From Neofusicoccum parvum (Eukaryota > Ascomycota > Dothideomycetes > Botryosphaeriales > Botryosphaeriaceae): a DNA stretch of 64,000 nucleotides. The notes below the pieces were generated by a model. That model worked only from the letters and a program-made list of their open reading frames with translations, ran no database searches and had not been told where the DNA came from. The stretch lies in assembly GCA_020912385.1 (NCBI GenBank), contig CP087212.1, forward strand, positions 744,001 to 808,000, written 5' to 3'. Below, piece after piece: positions 23,450 to 33,706 of this stretch (positions are counted from its first letter, which is position 1; each line of letters begins with the position of its first letter). The translations under genes were made by a program, and so were the position numbers.

Positions 23450-25555
23450 GGCTGTTGTCGTGTGCCTCTTGCTTCCTCAATCCAGGGGAAAGGTTGTGGA
23501 TGGGAGTCCCGGGGCGAGAGGGGTGTGAGCGTGCGTTGCACGGGATGGACGATGGTGTTTGTTGTGGAGGTGGTTGGTCGTTTGGTGTTCGGGTCGTCGG
23601 CGAGTCTAGGCGTTCGGTTTCCTAAGCGGGAAGCCGGGGTGGCGGAGGGGGCGGCTTGGGCCCAGACTGGCAGCAGGCAGGTAGACGACAACGACGCGAA
23701 GAGCACGGCGGGAATTACTGGGGGAGGGAAGGCGACGGTGGTGGTGTGACGCCGAATTGACGCGGGAGATAAGTACTTGGGGGAATTTTTTGACAAGAAG
23801 GCTGCGATATCGTTCTTCTCCCGCAGCCGCAGCGGATCCGGTGCTTGCGATTGCGGTGGGCAGGACGTGGGAGGCTTGCGTCTGTCTGATACGCACTGAC
23901 TGTGACCAGCACAATACACTAAGACGGAGTGGAGGCGTGGACTGGGTCTGGGGACAAGAGATAGTAGCAACCCGAGGAGATAACAAGCACTCTAATTAGA
24001 GCACCGCTTTCTCGCTCTTCTCCCCGCAAATGGTCGGAAGGAGGACAGGCGGCGTTGGCGCTAAAAGGCTTGCGGCGGCATTGATTGTCTCATCCTGCCC
24101 AAAGCAAGACACCGCACGAATTCGCTCTGAATCTCAGGCTGGCCGCGCATCCGTACCCTGCGGCAGGCGTTCGACAGCCGTGGAGTCCGTTCCGCATTTT
24201 TCGACGCGCTATCGGCAGCCGCGAGCGTTGTGAATACGATACAAAACAGCCCCGGATCTGGAAACTTGGAAATTCTGCAGCTGTGGTTGGCCGCACGTGC
24301 GTGTACAGCCGTCCCTACCAGGCAAATCGCCCCTCCGGAGTCATGGAATTGTTTCCGCTTAGCCGCATGTGGCGCAGATCGCATCGTCTTCGACCAACGT
24401 TACGGCACGCGGACGGCGTCGCTATGTGGATGTGTTACCTCGGGCATGAGAAAAATTATTTGACGTCGAGATAAGAGCGGAAAGATAGGGTTTGTCGAAG
24501 AGATAGCGAGGCGCTGCATCCGGGCCGGGGTGTGGTCTCGTGGAGGGTCTGGCTGGCTGGGTTGTGGGTTGGCTGGTCGTCGATGTAGAGTGTTCGCTGT
24601 GGCCTGCCTCGAGCTCAACTTTGCGCGGGGAGGAGCGGAATTGTGGGGGGCGCGGCTGGCGGAAAGGTTCCATGGGCAGGGCGGGCCAGGGACGGCGACG
24701 GTGTGATTGGCTGGCGCGGATTCGACGCGCGATAAGCCGAATTCCGCAGGAGATGCCCCATGTCGGATCTGGGAAGCAGGTGCTGCAGAGTGCGAGGGGA
24801 GTCGGGGCGCGAGTAACAGAGTCCGAACAGAAGGGGAAACCTGGAAAGCGTTCTTGAGATTGTGGATTGACAGTCTGACCTTAGTATCATGAGGCAAAGA
24901 AAAGTGGCTCTGTTGACCAAAAGCTGCACGCAGTTGTGTGAGAGAAGCCAGATGAGACGAGAAACTTTGGCCCATACAGTGCAGCTACAAAGAGAGCTAC
25001 GAGATTACCTTTGAAATATTTTCTGGCTGGATGCTGCTCATGTGACGATGAAACAGAGAAAGGTGGCCCACATACATACATACAACGGATAGAGAGCGTT
25101 GCGATGCGCACAACATCCTGAATCCAGTGTGCATGATGGTCGAACGAGTGGAGAAGCATCAATGAATGTACGGAGAGTTGCAGCATTGATCCGAACGCTG
25201 GTGCGTAATGAGACGACGCAGGAGCTTTAACGAGACTGCCAGAACGTCAGGACACACTCACCACTTCACACTTCGTTTTCGATTAGGGATACTCATCAAA
25301 CTTGGCCCACTCGCTGTGGGCTACCAGATATCGAGAACCTCGTTCCATCCCGGCAGGGAGGAAGATTCACGGAGCATGCGACAAATCAGTTTCAGGGGCA
25401 GCAAACTTTATATTCTCCGACAGCAGCTCTATTGACACCAATTTTTGCACATGTATATCACCCGACAAACGCCATACATCACCCCATGCCAAGAAGCCAT
25501 CCCAAGACACCTTAAATACCGATTCCCCCTACCGACCTATTTTCATTACTCAACC
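23450..25555. other. Permease promoter region and amine oxidase 3' flank
   Basis: No gene is supported here. The part next to 23450 is the promoter of the permease (read on minus) and the part next to 25555 is the 3' flank of the amine oxidase. Open frames in between are short and lack domains. I saw no clear TATA box upstream of the permease. Confidence 0.5.
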
Positions 25556-27695
25556 TCACAGCTTCCCCTGGACGCAGCAGCTCTTGTTGTCCTTGTACAC
25601 CTCAACGGAGGCCAAGTTCTTGTTGCTGGGCACGTCGATACTGGGGTTCGCCTCGAAGAAGTCAGCGGGGCGCAGGTTGACCTGGAAGATGTCGACGGGC
25701 ATGACGGGCCAGTCCTCGACGCGGGGGTTGTGGGTGAGGCCGAAGACGCTCCACACGACCACGTCCTCGTTCTCGACGGCGTCCTTGCGCGCCACGGCGT
25801 CGTACACGCCGTCGACCTCCTTGGTGCTCTGCAGCGTGAAGCGGCCGCCTGCGTAGAGCTCGTCGTCCTTGTACTTGGTCACCCACACGTGGTGCTTGGC
25901 GAACTCGGCGCGCTTGCTCTGCACGCTCTCCGGGTCCGCCAGCAGCAGCTGCGTCGCCGGCGGCGTGAACTTGTAGCCCACCGGCTTGCCGCTGATGCGG
26001 TTCTTGCGGTTCGGGTTGACGATCTTGAATACGCGGTTGTTGAACGGCGCCGCGTCCGCAAACGTCGACGTCTTGATGGGCGTCTGTCGGATCTCGTAGA
26101 AGTTGCCGCGCGGGTTGGTCTTGGGGTTCATTGGCACCGCGTGCGACTCCTCCTGGATGACGGTGTTGGCGTGGCCGTCGATGGCCGGGTCGATGCGTGC
26201 ACAGAAGATGTGCTGGTGGTTCTGTGCGAGCGCACCCGGGTTCACGACGTTGCCGTAGTCGCTCTGCTTGCCAGGGTCGATGTTGACGACGCTGACGATA
26301 CCCGTGGCGCGCGCTTCGATGATGATGCCGCCGGACTGATCGAACTTGTAGGCGAAGATGTACTCGTAGTTGGCCAGTGTGATAATGAACTGCACTACCA
26401 GCTCACGCTGGCGTGTCACAACGGCGCGGCCCGTCCGCCAGTTCGTGTGCTTCCAGCCAATGCCATTGTCCTGCTCGTGCAAGCAGATGACGTTGGGGTG
26501 CGGTGTGGGCTGGCCATCACGGCCAATGACGACGGCGTCAAAGTACTTGATCACGCCCAAGCAGTCACAGCCGAGGGCAAGGTTGTTTGCACAGTTACCG
26601 GCGCCACCATCACCAAAGTCGAATGCTTGCTTCCTCTGGAATGGAGGGCGCTGCGTACACTGTTAGCCACCGTTCCGCTCCCTTTCACTGTGGTGAAAAC
26701 ATACCGCATCGGCGTAGGGAACAGTCATCTCGCTGATGCTCAGCCTGTAGAGCACGCTCCTGCCCTCGTAGTGGATGTCGTGGATAACGGCACCCTCACG
26801 CGGGTTGAATCCCACCCTGAAGCTCCACTTCTGCCACTCCACCAAGCTCTCGTCCGTGACCTTGAAAGACGGACCTTCGGGCTGCTGCACATTCAGGGGC
26901 TTCAAATCCTTGCGGGTTCCGTTTGGCAGCAGCTCCGGAACGTACTCTGCCGTCGTGCAGTGATCGATGATGTGAGGGCTGTTGGTCTTGTCCGTAAGTC
27001 CATCACCCTTGCCACCCGTGGCCAGGCGGTCGATGCGGACGATCTCCTGCTTGTGAGCGTCCATGACGGGGATCAGCGGCAGCGGGTAGGCGTAGAAGTT
27101 GGAGTCCGGGTTGCCGCTGCGGGTGTCGTTCGCGAAGACCAGACCCTGGAAGTAGCGCCTGTTCTCATCCTCCAGGTCCAGTCCGCCGTACGGCCACGGC
27201 TCCACAATCACCTCGAAGCCCTCGGGCAGCTTCAATTCGGAGATGGCCTCCTGGAAAAGCGGCGAGGCCTTGCAGACATCGACGAGCGTGTCGAATTCCT
27301 TCCTGGAGCCGGAGTCAGCACGTGCGGAGCTGGGTTTGAGGACTGGTGGCTCATTCCACTTACAGCGTCAGGGCGGCATGGTGCTGCTTCCCGATGACCT
27401 CGTGCCTTACCCGCACGGAACGGTCTACGTCGACGATGGACTCCTGGTACTCGGGAATCCTGTCGGAGCCAATGACATCGTACTGGACCTTGGCCAGACG
27501 CGGGGGCCGGGGCGAAGTGGGGGAAAGACGGCCCGAGTGCTCGAGCTCGAGGAACTTCTTCAGGTCTGCCTTTGCGGGCTCCTGCAAGAAGATCTCGCGG
27601 AAGCTGATGGCGACATTGGGATGGGCCTTGACGACGACCTCGCGGGCACGCTTGGTCTCGTCGATGGAGAGGATGGCGAGGGGGTGGGGAGCCAT
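25556..27695 (-). CDS. Copper amine oxidase (primary-amine oxidase)
   Basis: Three exons (27695-27364, 27302-26705, 26650-25556) join to 674 residues. Introns of 61 and 54 nt have GTAAGT and GTATGT donors. The enzyme oxidises primary amines to aldehyde, ammonia and hydrogen peroxide using copper and topaquinone. All active-site residues are present: the catalytic base Asp321 in FDFGDGGAGN, the cofactor precursor Tyr405 in ANYEY, copper ligands His455 and His457 in NHQH, and His617 in THNPRVEDWP. Tyr405 has the same number as in the Hansenula polymorpha enzyme, showing near-identical length. There is no signal peptide, and the C-terminus is CCVQGKL. A peroxisomal site is usual for this family, but GKL is only a weak match to the PTS1 signal. 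It is transcribed toward the permease gene, which may supply related substrates (inference). Confidence 0.95.
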
Positions 27696-28510
27696 TGTGC
27701 GGGAATGATATGCGGGAGCGGAAGGGAGACGGCGGCGGCGGCGGCGAGGTGGTTGAGGCCTGCGGGAGGGGAGGACGCGCAGCGGGTATCACAGAGAAAT
27801 GCACGAGGAAAGACGCCTGTCCGTTCGGCAGGGAGGTGGAAGGAGGGCCAGCTTTATAGACCAAGGGAGGTCTTCGCGTGCAGGTTGACAGGCCCGTTTG
27901 GGCAAGTCCAGCCAGCGGAGGCCGCGGGCATGAGGCTCGCCATTGCCTGCCGCCGTTCAGGCGCGGCGCGGAGACACGACCCCGCTGGCGATTCCTGAGC
28001 GCGTCCGCCAACGCTGATAGCAGGGCGCGCCGGGGTTCCGCCATTGGCGCAATCGTGTGCGGTGCGTTGCGGGGGAGCGCTCGCCCGCGGCGGAATTCGC
28101 ATGGACCTCCCCAACACGGCCTAGCGGTGCTGGCTGCTGTGTCGTGCGCCTGCGCAGCGAGGCAGAGCGATGCCTCGCCGTTTCTCTGCAACAACGGCCG
28201 CCGTCCTCGCTGCCAGCGCCCGCGCACACCGCGGCGTCCGATCGTCAGCCTGCCGACAGCGGTGCTATCCGCGCTCGGCATCGCTCGGGTGCTTATCACG
28301 GGTCGTGGCTTCGGCTTCTCGGCGCACGGCCGCTCGTGGGCGGCAAGCAGGTCACAGCGAGCCCTGCCGGACAAATTCGCTTCAGACACCGGAATAATAT
28401 TTGCAGATAGGCCCCAATTCCGTCACGCCACCACCACGAAGCGCGCGTCAGCGCGGGTGTCTTATCTTGACCTCACTCCTCAATTGATTCTCTAACAATG
28501 CCTGGCCGCT
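27696..28510. other. Amine oxidase promoter and K+ channel 3' flank
   Basis: This spacer is GC-rich and open in several frames without any domain. Read on minus, it carries the amine oxidase promoter, including the TATA motif listed separately, and the 3' flank of the potassium-channel gene. Confidence 0.5.
27852..27859 (-). promoter_or_regulatory. TATA box of the amine oxidase gene
   Basis: On the minus strand the sequence CTATAAAG lies about 160 bases upstream of the amine oxidase ATG, inside GTCTATAAAGCTGG. Its position and match suit a core promoter with a leader of roughly 120 bases. No start-site data support it. Confidence 0.45.
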
Positions 28511-31371
28511 CTATCCGTCATCTCTCTTATTCACATCTCCACTAGCACGACTTCCATGATCTTCACCTGCGCCTTCGCCTTCAGCCTCGCCTTTGCCTTC
28601 ACCTTCATCTTCGCCTTGAGCCCCTCCATCTACCTTCTCATCTTCATCCTCACCCTGAACCTCACCTTCAGCCCCTCCATCTACCTCCTCATCTTCATCC
28701 TCATCCTCACCCTCACCATCACCACCAGCCCTATCCTCACCGTGCCTGCTCAAATACCTCCCCAGACTCTCACACAGCCTATCCAGCACAAACTCCGCCT
28801 CGCTCATCCCCGCCATCATCGGGCTGTTCTCCCCAATCCAGTCCCACTCCACCAACCCCTCCATCTCTTCCTCCACCTCCTGCTCCTCCCTCCCCTCAGC
28901 CGTGAACCTGATCAGCCGCGTAAACTCCACCCACTGCTCGTAGCTATACCGCTTCGGCCGGACGCGATCCACATCCGCCTTCAGGTCGCTCGCCACCTCG
29001 CGGATCGCCCTGGCCAGGCGCTGCGCGAGCCGCGCGTCCGACTCGTCCGTCTCCGCGGGGCTGGGCGAGCGGGCGAGGCCCGCCGTCTCGAGCTGGGACG
29101 GGGAAGGCGTGAGCGAGAGGTTGCTGTTGCCGTTTTCGTTGTCGTCGATGGATGGGGGCCCGAGCGGGATGCCGCGTTTGATGCGGCGGCGCGCGGCTTC
29201 GCGCTCCAGCATGTCGTGCAGGCCTGGGTGCGACTGCACGAAGTCGTGCCAGATGCCAGCCTTGGGCAGGACGGTGACGTCGGCGAGTTTGGAGGTGGCG
29301 TTTTTGAAGCCCGAGATGACGGTGTCGCCCTGAGTGTGGTGGTCAGCTTTCTTTTCTCTTTCACGTGTGTTCGCTCTGTTGGATGGTCCTACGCACCATG
29401 TCTGAGATCAGGATGGTCATGGTCGGCACGGCGATCAGCGACCAAACGACGAAGAACGAGCGCCCGGCGTTGGACTTGGGCGCCAGGTCGCCGTACCCCA
29501 CGGTCAGCAGCGACACGTAGCAGAAGTACAGCGCCTGGAAGTACGTCAGGCCCTGCGCCTTGCGCTCCGCCTGCCAGAACACCACCGCGCCCACGCACCA
29601 CAGGATCCCGAATGCGATCACCGACAGCGTCAGCCCGTACCATCGCTTGAACCGCGCCGTCGAGTGCTGGATCGCCCGCATCGCCTCGAACCGGTCCCGC
29701 CCCTCCCGCAGCAGGAGGAGTCGTGGTTTCTTGCCGTGCCGCCGCACCGCCGCCGCCGGGTTGAGGTGCTTGGGCATGGACATCGTCTTCTTCTTACGCT
29801 TGCGCTGGCCGGCGTTGCCCGTGCCGCCCGCGCGCGGCTCGCGGATTCGTGTGGCTGCGGAAAGGTCCACGGCGTTGAAAGGTGCGGAGATGCGGGGTGG
29901 ACGTGTTTTGGGAGAGTGCTTGAGCCGCTTTTCGGAAACGCGTTGGCGCAGCTCGAAGGAGGAGCTCACGGTGCGGTTCAGCGTGCGGCTGCGTATCTTG
30001 TTGATGTGCTTGCGGACAACTTTCTCCTGGCCGAGATCGGTGGAGAATTTATAGATGCTCGAGACGACTAGACCGAGCATGATGATGCCACCGACCGAGT
30101 ACGGGAAGACGAGGCCGCGGGAGATGTCGTTAGAGGGGACTAGGTCGCCTTTGGAAATGGTAAGTTAAGTATACTTCGTGACAGATTCGGTTGATAAACG
30201 TACCGAATCCGACGGTAAGAATAGTCACGTCGCAGAAATACAGGGCGTTGGCAAAGGTCCAATCGTCTTGCCCATGATCCGTTTCTATCCGTGAGAAAAC
30301 ACCTCCTCCTCCGGCCAACCAAACAAAGAACATCATCGTCTGTAGGATTAGCGTGCGTTGTGATTCGGTCAGGGTGAAGGTTTGTGGGTAATGACCACGC
30401 CAATACCCGACCATATTAATCATCAGTATCATGGAGCATACGCAGTAAAGCACTGCTGCCATGACACCGTACCAGTAACCTTGGGTGTATGTTTGTCCAG
30501 GGCGATCTGGTGGAGTGTAGACCTCCATGCATGCAAGGACAGCAGTGAGCTGGGGAAGGTCAGTCGGTAAATCAATCGTATGACGTCTTCCTTGTGAGAC
30601 GTCGAGAAAGAGGGATGCACTTACCAGCCCAGTAGCGATGTACCATAGAATGATAGTCATAGGCAAGGCGATAATATATCGGACCTTCTGCGTGAAATTC
30701 ATCAACAAGAAAAAATTCCCGATAAAGCCGCATATCAGGGATGCAGCATTGATCCAATAACACCTGCCGATTGTTGTCAGCGCATGTATACAACATACGA
30801 ACAGTAGAACATGGATCTCGGCAGTTCAGTGAACCCAGACTCATGATCTTGGTGATATACGCACCATCTCGGATCCTTGAACGGCACGCCCTCCAACTCC
30901 GGAACCGCATGCCCGTCGACCACCAGATCCATCCTCCAATACGTGACCAGCGCCGCTATCGATAGCACATTCGCCAGCGGGCCAAGCGTAGCAGCCAAGA
31001 GCCTACAGATCCCTTCTGTTAGCCCACTTTCCAAAACCTCTGACCAGATCAAACGGTAACAACTTACGGTATCGCCGTGCTCGCAAACCACCAATCACTG
31101 CCAAGTCCCGACATCAGCACTGCAATCCCACCAAAAACCCGCGGGCTCCAGCCACCAGCCCGAGAAACACGTACTTCTTATTCCCGTCCTCCCTCCTCCT
31201 CTCCCAAAACCTCCCCAGCCCCTTCCACCCACCCCTCTCCTCCTTCGCGCGCTCCGACACCGGAAACGTCGGTTCCTGAACAGCGATGTGCTGCGGCGGC
31301 TGCGTCTGCGTCGACGCGCTGCCCGCGCTGTCCGGCTTCTCCGGCAGGTCCGAGGTGTTGGTCGACGCCAT
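28511..31371 (-). CDS. TOK-type outward-rectifying two-pore potassium channel
   Basis: Seven exons (31371-31175, 31097-31068, 31002-30865, 30763-30625, 30549-30204, 30148-29397, 29329-28511) join in phase to 806 residues. Two selectivity filters identify it: TVGFGD, split by the fifth intron, and TVGYGD in exon 6. Each is followed by an inner helix. With about six preceding membrane segments this gives the eight-segment, two-pore layout of fungal TOK channels in the plasma membrane, which pass potassium outward on depolarisation. A basic stretch (RKRKKKT) lies between the two pores. The second exon is only 30 nt (DWWFASTAIP). The cytoplasmic tail ends in a strongly acidic Glu/Asp/Gly region containing a tandem repeat. 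The joins are supported by branch sites and by continuity of motifs such as DPRWCYWIN. Confidence 0.93.
28619..28720. repeat. Two 51-bp tandem units in the channel tail
   Basis: Two imperfect copies of a 51-bp unit (28619-28669 and 28670-28720), each beginning AGCCCCTCCATCTACC on plus, encode 17-residue acidic repeats on minus (EDEDE...VDGGA). Flanking sequence continues the same Glu/Asp/Gly pattern with further decayed copies. The length is a multiple of three, so copy number can change without a frameshift. Confidence 0.75.
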
Positions 31372-32169
31372 CTTTCCCCGCTGCTCGCTCGATTTGCGTT
31401 CTTTCTAAGGTAAGTTTCGATGTGTTTCAGATGGTCGGAGTGTGTAGTTGATGTTATTGCGCGGGGCGCATCTGCGTTGGCGCGAGCGGGCAGCGAGGCG
31501 TCATCGCCAGGCGTGCCGTTTGGGGAGCAGAGAGTGTTGTTGTTGGTGGTGCAAAAAGAGATCCAGGTACGGCAGGCGTGATTTGGGTGCGGGTGCTGGC
31601 TAGTACGAATACGTCGGCATCGCGGATGGGCGGTACACGTAGCAGGTGGTGAAGGAGGGAAAGATGATAAGGGCTGTGGAGGCGTTGCGTGGCATGATAA
31701 GGGGGCAGATCAGGCGGCACCAAGATAGTTCATGTGGACAGTCGCTCGCGGGACGGGCGAGGGTTTGGGCGCACGAAAGTGTGTTGCGGTTGGCCGCGAA
31801 ACAAGGCGCGCCAGGATTGCGCGGAGAAAGGTGACGCTTGGACAAGCCACGCGCCAGATGACGCGGGGGAGAGATCGAGCCCGATCTCCACTGCCTGCTG
31901 CAGATCTATCTGCGCAATCAACTCTTGATTTATTTTGGCATTGAGTAGGATTGTTTCCTACAAGCCCTGTCTTGTTTCTTTTTTTGAGGGTATGCCACTG
32001 AGAAAAAAATCATGATGGTGGTATTTACATAGCCAGGCCTCGTGTTAGCCCGGCAAGCGTGGTCCGCGGCGCCCATAGTCTGTTTGAGACGCACATGGTG
32101 AACCCAGGGAGCCTCATGTCCCCCTGACTCGGCACATAGTCAAAAAGTACACCCGCTTCCTTGTAGCGC
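31372..32169. other. K+ channel promoter and ETF-alpha 3' flank
   Basis: No gene is seen. Read on minus, this holds the promoter of the potassium channel and the terminator side of the ETF-alpha gene. Short open frames near 31600-31920 on both strands have no domains. Confidence 0.5.
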
Positions 32170-33272
32170 TTACTGAGCCTTCAACTTCTCCGTAAGCTCT
32201 GGCACCTTTTCAAACAGATCACCAACCAGGCCTACGTCTGCGACCTGGAAGATGGGCGCATCCGCGTCCTTGTTGATGGCAGCAATGACCTTGCTGTCCT
32301 TCATGCCTGCCAAGTGCTGGATGGCGCCAGAAATACCAGCGCAGAGGTAGAGCTGCGGCGCAACGTTCTTACCCGTCTGGCCAACCTGCAGACTGTTGTC
32401 GGCGAAACCGCTATCAACAGCAGCGCGAGAAGCGCCAATGGCAGCGCCAAGCGCATCCGCGAGCGGCGGCATAAGGCGGTCGAATTCCTCCTTCGACTTG
32501 AGACCCCGACCACCGGAAACGACCTTGCTGGCCGTGGCCAGGTCGGGCCTGTCAGACTTGGCTAGGTCCTCCGAGACCCATTCCGTGGGGTTCTCTGCCT
32601 TAGGGTCGACGCCCTCCTCGAGTTGAGCACTTCCACCCTCGGTCTCTCCAGCCGGGAACGCGGTGCCACGGACGGTTATAATCTTGATGGGGTCGGAGGA
32701 CTGGACGGTGAGGATGGCATTTCCCGCATAGATGGGACGGACAAAGGCTGCGGAATTCAGCATTGGCACTCCAGCAATACATATACGTGAGGGTACTCAC
32801 TGTCCTCGCTCTCAATAGACGTGATGTCGGAGATCTGCTGCACGTCGAGCAGTGCGGCTACACGCGGCAAGAGGTTCTTGCCGAAGGCCGAGTGCCCCGC
32901 CAGGATGTGGGTGAAGCCGCCCTTCTTGATGTTTTCAACCAGCAGCGGCGCAAAGTTCTCGGGCAGGCCCTTGTCGTACGCGCCATTATCGATGAAGATG
33001 ATCTTGTCCAGGCCCTTCACCTTGGCCACCTCATCGGCAACGGCCTTGATGCTGCTGCCGGCGACAAATGCCGTAACGGGACCGCCCAGCTTCTGCGCAG
33101 CGGTCACGGCGGCCAGAGACCCGGGATTGAGCTTGCCCTCCCTCTGCTCCAGAACTGCCAGGGTCGAGAGTAACCGCGCGATGGAGGACTGGTGGGGTAG
33201 CGAAATCGGCCGGACTGATCTGAGCTGGGTGCGCGCCTGGCGCAGGGCGGTGTTGCGCACGGTGGAAAACAT
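32170..33272 (-). CDS. Electron transfer flavoprotein subunit alpha, mitochondrial
   Basis: Two exons (33272-32801 and 32747-32170; 53-nt intron) give 349 residues. The first about 40 residues are rich in Arg, Ser and Ala without acidic residues, as in a mitochondrial presequence. The ETF N-terminal domain follows ([24 protein letters not shown]). The C-terminal FAD domain is complete: [46 protein letters not shown] and [13 protein letters not shown]. The protein pairs with the beta subunit and carries electrons from acyl-CoA and other dehydrogenases to ETF-ubiquinone oxidoreductase in the matrix. The gene is single and head-to-head with the SWI3/RSC8 gene, 434 bases apart. Confidence 0.96.
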
Positions 33273-33706
33273 GGCGGCGGTGGGCGTGCGCGAGGAGATG
33301 GCGATGGGAGGGTGAGGGATGGGGAGAGAGGAGAGAGAGCCCGGCTTGTGAAGCGTCTAGCTTGAGCTCCGAGAGTCGGCAGTCCGAGGTTATCCACAAG
33401 AGCTTCCAGGCGCCGCCTTGCCTGTCCGGCGCTAGCGCGGCTTGGCACGATCGCGGAGAGACCAGCGGCGCGCTGAAGAAGTTCACGTCCCAGGTCCTCC
33501 ACGACGCGCATCACCGCCATCACCCTCGCGCCCTCCATCGCACCCTGCATCCCCCCGCTCGACGCGCCACCGCTGCGGTCGCGTCTGCCTCCTCCGTCTG
33601 ACGCCCCCGCGTTCGACCTGCCTCACGCGCTGCCTCGCGCCTCCTCCGCCCAAACGTAGCTTCATCCCCAGCGCCGTCGCGCTTGCCCAATTCTCAACGC
33701 ATCGCA
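33273..33706. promoter_or_regulatory. Divergent promoter between ETF-alpha and the SWI3/RSC8 gene
   Basis: The two start codons face away from each other across 434 bases, so both core promoters must share this interval. It has pyrimidine-rich stretches on each side next to the respective start, common for fungal housekeeping promoters, and no clear TATA box. Confidence 0.6.

Noticed and set aside
25445..27397. 650-codon plus frame antisense to the amine oxidase
   Set aside because: It is the mirror of a strongly GC3-biased gene with verified active-site residues on the other strand.
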